Below, in pieces: positions 7,501-15,900 of a stretch of DNA of 18,410 nucleotides. A program made the translations under genes and the position numbers. The stretch's first letter is position 1; each line of letters starts with the position of its first letter. Origin of the DNA: Pseudomonadota bacterium (lineage in GTDB: Bacteria; Bdellovibrionota_B; Oligoflexia; Oligoflexales; Bin106); assembly GCA_026710525.1 (NCBI GenBank), contig JAPOQT010000259.1:1-18410 (forward strand), written 5' to 3'. The notes under the pieces were generated by a model that was not told the origin of the DNA, made no database searches, and saw only the letters and a program-made list of their open reading frames with translations.

Positions 7501-7787
7501 ATGACAACACAAAATATACTGATTATTTCTCTACTATGTCGGAAATATAGTGTGAACATGGTTACCTGGGTTTTCTCGGTCATCATGCGTTCCTCAAAAA
7601 CTGCCCTACGACGAGGAAATGAACTTTGCTATTGCCGTGTTGTTCCTGATGAGAGTTTTTCTATTAGTCTCAGCAGAGTCATGAAATTTATGGACCAAAG
7701 TATCATCAGTACTTCTGTGTGACCCTCAAAGATAACTACTTGCGTATTTGCTATTATTTGGATCGTCCTCATCTTCTCTGTATCTAG
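7501..7787 (+). pseudogene. decayed plus-strand gene in three frames
   Basis: Three successive frames carry protein-like text. Around 7520-7630 one frame reads LFLYYVGNIV, a stop, then TWLPGFSRSS and KLPYDEEMNFAIAV. A second continues VVPDESFSISLS (about 7640-7680). A third reads SQQSHEIYGPKYHQYFCVTL and DNYLRICYYLDRPHLLCI to TAG at 7785-7787. Joined, they give about 95 residues. The single longest frame (ATG 7501 to 7722, 73 codons) switches between these texts and is probably not a product by itself. No ribosome-binding site was seen. The gene would have been divergent from the decayed lipoprotein gene. Unrecognised; chance reading frames cannot be excluded. Confidence 0.35.
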
Positions 7788-7870
7788 GGGCACCCTTGAT
7801 ACATTTTAGATTGACTGGTTGGCTGGTATAGCCAAGATATTTGAGGAAATACACAGCTCATAAGTCTTCG

Positions 7871-7898
7871 TTGACATCTTTATTTGTTTGATTATACT
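7871..7898 (+). promoter_or_regulatory. strong sigma70-type promoter upstream of aapJ
   Basis: A consensus -35 TTGACA (7871-7876), a 16-bp spacer and -10 TATACT (7893-7898) predict a transcript start near 7905. That leaves a leader of about 215 nt before aapJ, which contains the hairpin at 7941-7965. Nothing else is recognised between 7788 and 8120. Confidence 0.65.
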
Positions 7899-7940
7899 GT
7901 ATTCCTAGTACGTGAGTGTTAGGGTGGTGACTCGCTTTTT

Positions 7941-7965
7941 ATGAAGAATAACTGTTATTCTTCAT
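7941..7965. repeat. perfect inverted repeat in the aap leader, 11-bp arms, 3-nt loop
   Basis: ATGAAGAATAA (7941-7951), loop CTG, TTATTCTTCAT (7955-7965). It lies about 35 nt after the predicted transcript start of the aap operon. No T-run follows on the plus strand, so a simple intrinsic terminator is unlikely. It could be an operator for a dimeric regulator or an RNA hairpin affecting stability or translation of the leader. Confidence 0.6.
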
Positions 7966-8120
7966 ACTGATTAACTTAGGCCACGGTGTTAATTAAATAT
8001 CTGTAGATACTGAGTCTTATTTTGTTAGATTAAGCTAATTTTTATCTTTAATTTCTGAGTATTTTGACGTTATGAATTCTAAGAAATTAAGGTTAGCGAC
8101 TTAATGAAAGGAACCATAAA

Positions 8121-9218
8121 ATGAAGACATGTTTTGCTCCCACTATCTGGAAAATTCTCGGGCTATCGCTACTCAATCTCGCCATCTTCGCGAGTCCTGC
8201 CCTAGCTGACGAGAAAAAGAAAAAAGCTAAGGTCAAAGAAACCTCTGAAACAACTCCTCAAATGAATGTAACTCTCGCTAAAGTGATGAAAAACGGCTTT
8301 ATTACTTGTGGAGTATCTCAAGGATTACCAGGGTTTTCTAATCCTGATGCTAAAAACAACTGGACTGGTATTGATGTTGATTACTGTCGGGCACTCGCGG
8401 CCGCAGTGTTTAACGACACGACAAAAGTGAAGTTTATTCCGACATCAGCTAAAGATCGCTTTACCGCTCTCCAATCTGGAGAAGTGGACCTGTTATCCCG
8501 TAACACGACATGGACGCTCTCTCGAGACACCAGCCTTGGTTTTGATTTTGTTGGTGTTGTTTACTATGACGGTCAAGGGTTTATGGTGAATAAAAATTTA
8601 AAAGTCACTTCTGCGAAACAACTGGATGGTGCCACCGTATGTGTCACAACAGGCACAACGTCAGAGCTTAACCTGGCTGACTATTTTCAAACCCAAAATA
8701 TGAAGTATAAACTTGTCGCTTTTGAAAACAACGATGAAACCATTAAAGCATACGACTCTGGTCGTTGTGACGTTATTACCACTGACCAGTCGGGTCTCTA
8801 TTCGGTTCGGACCAAACTGAAGAACCCCAAAGACCATATGGTTCTTCCTGAAGTTATTACGAAAGAGCCCCTTGGCCCAGCTGTGAGACATGGTGACCAT
8901 CAGTGGGCTGATATCGCTCGATGGACCTTATTTGTGCTACTCGAAGCAGAAGAGATGAATATTACTCAGGCTAACGTCGATCAAGTCATGAAGACAACTA
9001 AAAACCCAGCCGTGAAACGACTCTTAGGGGTGAATGAAACCCTTGGCGGTAAACTTGGGCTGTCAAAAACATGGGCATATCAGGTGATTCGAGGTGTGGG
9101 TAATTATGGAGAACTCTTTGAGAAAAACCTTGGGATGAAGTCACCGCTGAAAATCTTAAGAGGATTAAACAGCCTTTGGAATAATGGTGGTTTGCATTAC
9201 TCTATGCCTGTTAGATAA
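8121..9218 (+). CDS. aapJ: general L-amino-acid ABC transporter, periplasmic binding protein (AapJ)
   Basis: 365 residues. A signal peptide (1-29, ending ASPALA before D30) directs export; a Lys-rich linker (31-45) then leads into the family-3 solute-binding fold. Typical AapJ text is GVSQGLPGFSN (64-74), WTGIDVDYCRALAAAVF (81-97), DRFTALQSGEVDLLSRNTTW and YYDGQGFMVN. Cysteines 63 and 89 may pair. It should capture a range of L-amino acids in the periplasm and deliver them to AapQM. ATG 8121 is well supported by AAAGGA eight bases upstream. The first gene of a five-gene unit, it is followed by a 95-nt gap before aapQ, larger than the other gaps. A higher expression level for the binding protein would be usual, but no clear processing hairpin is visible there (only a 5-bp stem at 9232-9248). 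Confidence 0.95.
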   Translation: MKTCFAPTIWKILGLSLLNLAIFASPALADEKKKKAKVKETSETTPQMNVTLAKVMKNGFITCGVSQGLPGFSNPDAKNNWTGIDVDYCRALAAAVFNDTTKVKFIPTSAKDRFTALQSGEVDLLSRNTTWTLSRDTSLGFDFVGVVYYDGQGFMVNKNLKVTSAKQLDGATVCVTTGTTSELNLADYFQTQNMKYKLVAFENNDETIKAYDSGRCDVITTDQSGLYSVRTKLKNPKDHMVLPEVITKEPLGPAVRHGDHQWADIARWTLFVLLEAEEMNITQANVDQVMKTTKNPAVKRLLGVNETLGGKLGLSKTWAYQVIRGVGNYGELFEKNLGMKSPLKILRGLNSLWNNGGLHYSMPVR

Positions 9219-9313
9219 AAGTTGTTCCATGGGTTATGAGCTTTAACCGTGACGTGTTTCACAAGGCTTAGCCCTCCATGAACTATCCCCATATTACCAG
9301 TTAAGGAATGGTT

Positions 9314-10474
9314 TTGAATCCGTTTGCTCGCTTGATCTATCATGAAAAAACAAGACCCATCACCATTCAGTGTGTTTGCCTTGTGGCGTTTCTGGTTGTG
9401 ACTGCGACCCTTGTTTACAACGCAGGAGTAAATCTTAAGGAGCAAGGAGTAGCTTCTGGGTTTGGCTTTTTATTTGAACGGAGTGGTTTTAGCATTAACC
9501 AGATGCCAATAAGTTACACAGAAGACTCCAGCTATTTTCGAGCCTTTTTGGTAGGACTGCTCAACTCGATTATTGTGAGTTTCTTAGGCATTATCATTGC
9601 CACTGTTCTTGGTTTTTTTATTGCTATTTGCCGACTATCATCGAACTTTTTACTCTCTAAACTGGCGATGATCTATGTTGAGATTCTCAGAAACCTGCCA
9701 CTACTGTTACAAATCTTCTTTTGGTACTTTGTGATACTAGCAGCCTTACCTAGTGTCAGAGAGAGTTACGAACTATTTGATACCTTTTACTTAAACAATC
9801 GTGGCATCAATATTCCTCGATTAGTTTCTGAGCCTGCCTCAGGTCTGGTGTTGCTGTCTGTGGTTCTGATGATCCTGGGATTATTTGGTTACCACAAATA
9901 TATTAACTATCATCATATGCAAACAGGCAAAAGGCTAGCCATTTGGCCAGCATACCTGGTTAGTGGGTTACTTTTCCTCTGTATACTATGGTTGCGAGAC
10001 TTTCCTTATTCCTTTGAAGTACCAAAGCTGGGCGGCTTTAACTTTGAAGGTGGTCTTGTTCTTTATCCAGAATTTCTTGCTCTCTTGTTTAGTCTATCCC
10101 TCTATACGGCAGCTTTTATTGCTGAAATTGTTCGAGCTGGTATTTTAGCTGTCCCTAAAGGTCAAGTTGAAGCTGCCAAATCTCTAGGACTAAGTCATGG
10201 AGTAACATTAACAAAGGTCGTCATTCCCCAAGCAATGAGAGTGATTGTGCCGCCCCTAACCAGTCAGTATCTCAACCTCACTAAAAACTCGTCATTAGCT
10301 GCTGCCATTGGCTATCCTGAACTCGTATCTGTTTTTGCCGGCACTGTTCTCAATCAAACCGGACAGGCGGTTGAAGTAATTGCCCTTGTGATGTCAGTGT
10401 ATTTAACTTTGTCACTCTCCTTAAGTGCCATCATGAATCTGTACAATAAAAAAATCCAGTTAACTGAAAGATAG
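9314..10474 (+). CDS. aapQ: L-amino-acid ABC transporter permease AapQ
   Basis: 386 residues from the chosen start. Inner-membrane permease of the HisQM/AapQM type. Several hydrophobic segments are visible, with a first membrane span around residues 15-35 and the conserved permease domain beginning about SYFRAFLVGLLNSIIVSFLG. The central extra region found in Aap permeases is present. The EAA loop that docks the ATPase is VEAAKSLGLSHGVTLTKVVI (about 285-304). Start choice: AAGGA (9303-9307) directly abuts ATG 9308, too close to use, but is six bases from the in-frame TTG at 9314; an in-frame TAA at 9302 excludes anything earlier. I therefore prefer TTG. The gene ends five bases before aapM, consistent with coupled translation. 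Confidence 0.94.
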   Translation: MNPFARLIYHEKTRPITIQCVCLVAFLVVTATLVYNAGVNLKEQGVASGFGFLFERSGFSINQMPISYTEDSSYFRAFLVGLLNSIIVSFLGIIIATVLGFFIAICRLSSNFLLSKLAMIYVEILRNLPLLLQIFFWYFVILAALPSVRESYELFDTFYLNNRGINIPRLVSEPASGLVLLSVVLMILGLFGYHKYINYHHMQTGKRLAIWPAYLVSGLLFLCILWLRDFPYSFEVPKLGGFNFEGGLVLYPEFLALLFSLSLYTAAFIAEIVRAGILAVPKGQVEAAKSLGLSHGVTLTKVVIPQAMRVIVPPLTSQYLNLTKNSSLAAAIGYPELVSVFAGTVLNQTGQAVEVIALVMSVYLTLSLSLSAIMNLYNKKIQLTER

Positions 10475-10479
10475 AAAAG

Positions 10480-11541
10480 ATGAGTAAAACATTCACAAAA
10501 CTAGGTGACTGGCTTAAAACTAACCTGTTCTCCTCTTATGCTAACTCTTTCGTTTCTTTGGTCCTTATTCTGCTGGTTATTTGGACCCTCCCGCCTTTAC
10601 TTAATTGGTTATTATTTTCAGCTGATTTCGCTGGTAACACAAAGGAAGCCTGTGATTCTGGAGGGGCGTGCTGGGTCTTTATTAAGGTCCGGTTGTCCCA
10701 GTTTATTTACGGATTTTATCCAACATCTGAACTGTGGCGGGTTAACCTATCTCTGATCATTGTAGCACTAGGTATTTTTGGTTCCTTGAGTGGCAAAATG
10801 GGGCCGAAAAGTTGGTGGCTGATAATCACAAGTACGGGGATTCCTCTTTTTGTTTGGTTGTTTTTAACCGGATCCTTATTTGGTCTCACACTCGTGGAAA
10901 CATCGAGCTGGGGTGGTCTGCTCGTGACACTGGTGATTTCCTTTGTCGGCATCGCTTTCTCCCTACCCCTTGGTATTATTTTAGCTCTGGCTCGTCGTAG
11001 TTCCATGCCAGTTCTCAAAGTTCTCTCAACTATTTTTATTGAAAGCTGGCGGGGAGTACCGCTGATTACTGTGCTGTTTATGTCGTCGGTGATGTTTCCG
11101 ATTTTTCTCCCTGAAGGATGGCAAATTGATAAACTGTTAAGAGCCTTACTAGGTGTCCTGTTTTTCGCTTCAGCTTATATGGCAGAAGTTATTCGTGGTG
11201 GCTTACAGGCTATTCCAAAAGGACAGTATGAAGCATCAGATGCCTTGGCTATGAGTTACTGGCAAAAACAGCGTTTTATTATTCTCCCCCAAGCCCTAAA
11301 GCATGTGATTCCTGGGATTGTGAATAATTTTATTGCTCTGTTTAAAGACACAACCCTTGTCTCGATTATCGGTATGTATGATCTGCTTGGTATTGCTAAA
11401 TCAGCTCAAAGCGATCCAGAGTGGCTAGGTTATACCACCGAAGGTTATGTGTTTGCTGGTTTTGTTTTTTGGATTTTTTGTTTTCTTATGAGTCGTTACT
11501 CTTTAAGTCTTGAGAAAGATTTAACTAAAAATACCCACTAA
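10480..11541 (+). CDS. aapM: L-amino-acid ABC transporter permease AapM
   Basis: 353 residues, the second permease subunit, forming the heterodimeric channel with AapQ. Membrane segments are evident at about 25-45, 89-103, 112-135, 145-170 and 222-238, and at the C-terminus. Between the first segments is an extracytoplasmic loop with two cysteines (58 and 64) that could form a disulfide. The EAA docking loop EASDALAMSYWQKQRFIILP (251-270) is well conserved. ATG 10480 follows an A/G-rich stretch that is only a modest ribosome-binding site; tight spacing after aapQ suggests reinitiation. The product ends before the Fe-S-carrier-like gene, which in standard aapJQMP operons would be aapP. Confidence 0.94.
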   Translation: MSKTFTKLGDWLKTNLFSSYANSFVSLVLILLVIWTLPPLLNWLLFSADFAGNTKEACDSGGACWVFIKVRLSQFIYGFYPTSELWRVNLSLIIVALGIFGSLSGKMGPKSWWLIITSTGIPLFVWLFLTGSLFGLTLVETSSWGGLLVTLVISFVGIAFSLPLGIILALARRSSMPVLKVLSTIFIESWRGVPLITVLFMSSVMFPIFLPEGWQIDKLLRALLGVLFFASAYMAEVIRGGLQAIPKGQYEASDALAMSYWQKQRFIILPQALKHVIPGIVNNFIALFKDTTLVSIIGMYDLLGIAKSAQSDPEWLGYTTEGYVFAGFVFWIFCFLMSRYSLSLEKDLTKNTH

Positions 11542-11576
11542 CCTTGTCCCTTATTTTTAATGAACTGAGAGTATCT

Positions 11577-12077
11577 ATGGCTGGCGCAACACATTTAACG
11601 GCAAATAACCCACTAAACCAAGAACAGAGTACTCAAGGGACAAGTGCCCTGGATCAGGGTTTTTTATTTACCGAAAAAGCTATCCATAAGACCTTGGAAC
11701 TGGCAAAACAGGATCCCCATAAGGAGTATAGTTATCTCAGGATTTATTTAGCTGGTAAAATATGTGATGGCTTTACTTACGGAGTTCAGTTTGATCACAA
11801 ATTACCGGCGGATCTTGTTTTTCCCCTTGCGGATAGCAAAATTGATCTACAGAAAGATGAGCAAACCTCATCACCCTACCCTCAGGTTATTTGTGATCCT
11901 GATAGCTTCATATTTGTCCGTGGATCATCCATTGATTACGTTGATGACGAGCGTGGCCAAGGATATTTGCTAAATAATCCCAATCATAAGAACTACGAAG
12001 GAAAGTTCTATAAAAAAGAAACTTGGCAACATAAATTACAACAGAAAAAAGCTAATCATCATCAAAGAAAGGATTAA
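11577..12077 (+). CDS. HesB/IscA/ErpA-like A-type Fe-S carrier homologue lacking the C-terminal cysteine pair
   Basis: 166 residues. After a Gln/Asn/Thr-rich N-terminus (1-30), the A-type carrier fold is recognisable. FTEKAIHKTLELAK leads to YLRIYLAGKICDGFTYGVQF (53-72), equivalent to the LRxxxxxGGCSGF strand, with Cys63 at the first ligand position. SFIFVRGSSIDYVDD (110-124) and GYLLNNPNHKNYEGKF (129-144) follow. In IscA the last part carries CGCG; here it is NYEGKF, so both C-terminal cluster ligands are missing. An insertion around 85-105 and a basic, His-rich tail add length. Cluster binding is therefore doubtful, and a structural or regulatory role is possible. The gene sits between aapM and aapP in the same operon. 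ATG 11577 is preferred (GAGAG five to six bases upstream) over TTG 11544, which has no ribosome-binding site. Confidence 0.75.
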   Translation: MAGATHLTANNPLNQEQSTQGTSALDQGFLFTEKAIHKTLELAKQDPHKEYSYLRIYLAGKICDGFTYGVQFDHKLPADLVFPLADSKIDLQKDEQTSSPYPQVICDPDSFIFVRGSSIDYVDDERGQGYLLNNPNHKNYEGKFYKKETWQHKLQQKKANHHQRKD

Positions 12078-12080
12078 GTT

Positions 12081-12821
12081 GTGTCTCAATATGCTGTGAC
12101 CTTAAAGGACGTGAATAAATGGTTCGGAGAGTTTCAGGTCCTGAAGAATATTACTTTTAACGTTGATCACGGAGAAAAAGTGGTTATCTGTGGGCCTTCA
12201 GGTAGTGGTAAGTCAACCCTGATTCGACTACTTAATGCTCTCGAGCCATACCAGGCTGGCCACGTGGATGTTTTAGGCACAGCCCTTGATGGTCATGTAA
12301 AAAATATTCGAAAAATCAGAGAACAGGTGGGGATGGTGTTTCAAAGTTTTAACCTATTCCCTCACTTAACAGTGATGGAAAACCTCACCTTAGCTCCTAT
12401 TTGGGTTAAAGGCATGCCAAAAAAAGACATTGAAAAAACAGCTCTTGAGTTTCTGGGGCGAGTTAAAATAGCTCATCACACTGAAAAATACCCTTTACAA
12501 CTTTCAGGCGGTGAACAACAAAGAGTAGCCATTGCCAGGTCCTTATGTATGAATCCAAAAATTATGCTTTTTGATGAGCCAACCTCAGCACTTGACCCTG
12601 AAATGATTAAAGAGGTCCTTGAAGTAATGGAAGAACTGGCTGACTCAGGCATGACAATGTTATGTGTGACTCATGAAATGGGATTTGCTAAAAAGGTTGC
12701 TGATCGTGTCGTCTTCATGGACCAAGGGACTATTGTCGAGGTGAATTCACCTAATGAACTATTTGATAACCCCCAAGAAGAAAGAACTCAATTATTCTTG
12801 AAGCAAATTCTCAGAGATTAA
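12081..12821 (+). CDS. aapP: L-amino-acid ABC transporter ATP-binding protein AapP
   Basis: 246 residues, the usual length for polar-amino-acid importer ATPases. It energises AapQM by ATP hydrolysis at the cytoplasmic face. Motifs in order: Walker A GPSGSGKST (38-46), Q-loop MVFQSFNLFPHL (Gln88), ABC signature LSGGEQQRVAIARSL (141-155), Walker B IMLFDEPTSALD (161-172) and the switch His198 in VTHEMGF. All key residues are present, so it should be active. The GTG start at 12081 has AAAGGA seven bases upstream, located inside the end of the preceding Fe-S-carrier-like gene, whose stop is only three bases away. This implies coupled translation. A 177-bp gap with only a weak 5-bp stem separates its end from the convergent purL. 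Confidence 0.97.
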   Translation: MSQYAVTLKDVNKWFGEFQVLKNITFNVDHGEKVVICGPSGSGKSTLIRLLNALEPYQAGHVDVLGTALDGHVKNIRKIREQVGMVFQSFNLFPHLTVMENLTLAPIWVKGMPKKDIEKTALEFLGRVKIAHHTEKYPLQLSGGEQQRVAIARSLCMNPKIMLFDEPTSALDPEMIKEVLEVMEELADSGMTMLCVTHEMGFAKKVADRVVFMDQGTIVEVNSPNELFDNPQEERTQLFLKQILRD

Positions 12822-12998
12822 TGCTGATGAGTTGCCTGCCAAATGTTTCCCATGATCATCTCATGATGTGATTTCTTGACCATAACAATCACTCTTGCCA
12901 TTAAAATAAAAAATCATCACCCATACCAACTCTCCTTACCATCACCAAACTAATCATTGGGATCATAGCCTGCAATCATCGTCGATAATAATCAGTGT

Positions 12999-15900
12999 TT
13001 AGCATTCACTATAGACGGTTTCCAGCCAATTCTTGGTGGCACAAAACATGTGATGCCACGGAGAATACTTGCCTTGATAGCCATGACGAAAACCACTCGT
13101 AGCCACCAGATAGTTTCTTTCAGGATGAGGCATCATAAGTGTCACCCGACCATCAAGAGATGATACTCCGGTAATACCCCCAACTGAACCTGATGGATTT
13201 AAGGGGTATACCTCGGTTGGATGAGCTTGCTCGTTAATATAGCGAACAGCCACCACGGCGTCCCTATCACTAGGGTTAACACTAGTCCGATAATGGGCTC
13301 TGCCTTCTGCATGAGCAATCACCACCGGTAGTTGCATGCCCACCATTTGTTGTAGCATAATAGAAGGTGATGGCGTGATCTCAACCATCACGGTCCTTGA
13401 TTCAAACTGACGACTGTGATTGAGGCTAAACTCGGGCCACAGGTGTCCACCATCAATCCAATCTCTCAACTCAGAAAGCATTTGACAGCCATTGCAGACA
13501 CCAAAAGAAAATGTTTTTTTGTTTTGAAAGAATTGCCGAAAAGAGCGGCGAAGAACCTCGTTGTGCTTAATAACACTAGCCCATCCTCGGCCTGCTCCCA
13601 AAACATCTCCATAGGAAAAACCACCAGGAATCACGAGACCAACAAAGTCACTTAACTGACGATCACCACTTAAGCACTCTGACATATGGAGATCGTAGAC
13701 CTGAAAACCGGCATCGAGAAAAGCATAGGCCATTTCTCGATGGCCATTGATTCCCTGTTCTCTCAGAATCGCTACCTTTGGTTTGTCATCAGTGATTGCG
13801 ACTCGCGCTGATGTCGCTTGTTGTTTTGGTTTGATATGAGTATCTGAAAAAAACAAACCCCTGTGTGGGCTAGTTATGTGTTGCCACTCACTTAGGGCAG
13901 TATCAGGATGGTCTCGGTGTTTTTTCATATGATAGCTGAGTGATGACCACTGTTTTTTCAGCACAAAAAGATCTTCATCAAGGAGTGTTCTATGCTGATG
14001 AGTGACCCGAAAGTAATAAGCCTCTTTTTTATCCTCGTTGGCGGGAGTTGCCGTCACTTGCGATACAGGAAAACAAGGAATGTTACTTTGCTCAAAAAGC
14101 TCTGTGACTTCGTTTAAGTGAATTGAGTCAATTTGCAGAACAGCCCCTATCCCTTCACCAAATAGTGATAACACGGGATCATAAGGGACCTTGTTCAGAG
14201 AAATTTCAAGGGACTTTTGTGAAGCAAAAGCCATTTCAAGAACACACGTCACCAGACCACCATCTGACACGTCATGGTAAGCATATACCCACTGTTGGTC
14301 CTTTAACTGTCGGAGTATATGAAAATAGTTTTTCATTTTATTAGGGGCAATATCAGATGGAGATTGGACCGGAGAGTTATAGGCGGTTTCAAGCACACTG
14401 CAACCTAAAGAGGGTTCATCTTCACTCAGGTGAACCCAAACAAGATGTGACGTTTTTTGTGTTAAACAAGGAGTGAGGGTAGATGTGACGTTTTTGACGG
14501 GGGCCACAGCGGTAATCACGAGAGTCATGGGAGCACTCACCCGGTAGGAGCCGTCATTTAATCCTTGCCCCTGGGGCTTGATTGTTGGTTCCTTAAACTC
14601 GACTCCCATTGACATGGAGTCTTTGCCAACTGGTACTGATATACCAAGGGAAACACAAAAATCACTTAAGGATTTTACGGCTTGCCATAAATGGATTTGA
14701 TCAGGCTGATGAGAAAAATCAACTTGCCAGTTGGCCGAAAACCGAATATCTTCTAGTTTTTCAATATCAGCACATAGGGCGTTCATAATCGCTTCACTCG
14801 CCACAGTCCTGGCAGCGATGTCAGGGCTTTTGAGGGCCACGAGGGGCCGTTCTCCCATTGCTATCACTTCACCACATATACCCTCATAGCTCGTGAGGGT
14901 GACTCCGGCATCAGCCACAGGAACTTGCCAAGGGCCCACCATGGGCTCAAGCACAGTTAACCCGCCGACTGAACGATCAGCAATCGTAATTAAAAAAGAT
15001 TTATCACTGACACAAGGCATTTGGAGAACACGACTAAGCATCTCGGAAATATTAACGAGATCTGGAATCAAAGCATCCTTAGTCATGGTGGATACTTTAT
15101 CCTCCTGGACTGATATAAGACGTGATCCTTGAATGATTTGTCTATCATAAGAAAAAAGAGCGTCAAGATCAATATCAACCACCTTATTTCCCGATTGATT
15201 CTCCACAGTGAGATGTGGTTGTGGCACTGCTCGACCAATGACCGCATAGGGAGCACGCTCTCTTTTTGCTATGAGATCAAAAGTGTCCAGATCGCAATCA
15301 GATAAGCCTAAAACATATCTTTCTTGAGATTCATTACACCAAATTTCAAGGGGTGTCATGGTGTGATCAGCCACGGGAATTTGCTCAAGATTAATTTCTG
15401 CACCCACGGCAGAATCATGGGCTAACTCAGGCACGGCATTAGCTAAACCACCAGCACCCACATCATGGATGGAGATAATCGGGTTATTGTCTCCCATCTG
15501 AAAACAAGATTCAATAACATGATAAGCTCGTCGTTGCATTTCAGGGTTCTCTCGCTGGACTGAGGCAAAGTAAGCAGAGATATCTTCTGGTGAACCGTCA
15601 GGGTTTTCAGAAGCGAGGACTGATGATGATAATGAGCCACCACCGAGGCCAATTTTCATCCCTGGTCCCCCTAAAACAATAATTAAGTCACCTGGTTGTA
15701 AATGTTTTTTGATCACCTGAGATCTCTGAATACTGCCTAAACCACCACAAATCATCAGTGGTTTATGAAAGCCTCTCAGGAGAGGTTTACCATGATCTGT
15801 GGATTCAGCGAGATCGACAAATAAGGTGCGAAAAAAACCTGCTATTAAAGCTCTACCGTATTCATTGCCATAACGACTGGCCCCCAGGGGAGCCTCTTTC

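Noticed and set aside
7941..7965. Perfect hairpin as an intrinsic terminator
   Set aside because: AT-rich stem and no T-tract on either strand, and it lies between a strong promoter and its gene.
8104..8124. Six-codon upstream frame overlapping the aapJ start
   Set aside because: No ribosome-binding site of its own, and it spans aapJ's own AAAGGA; most likely chance.
8661..8900. Antisense open frame of 79 codons inside aapJ
   Set aside because: It mirrors conserved AapJ coding sequence on the opposite strand and has no ribosome-binding site or recognisable product.
9232..9248. Processing hairpin between aapJ and aapQ
   Set aside because: A GGTTA/TAACC stem of five pairs with a seven-base loop is too weak to claim, although such hairpins are common after binding-protein genes.
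10716..11018. Antisense open frame of 100 codons inside aapM
   Set aside because: The sense strand encodes well-conserved permease sequence; the antisense product is basic, low in structure and has no start signal.
12822..12998. Bidirectional terminator between aapP and purL
   Set aside because: Only a 5-bp stem (ATCAT/ATGAT) near 12855 and no T-run were found; too weak to annotate.
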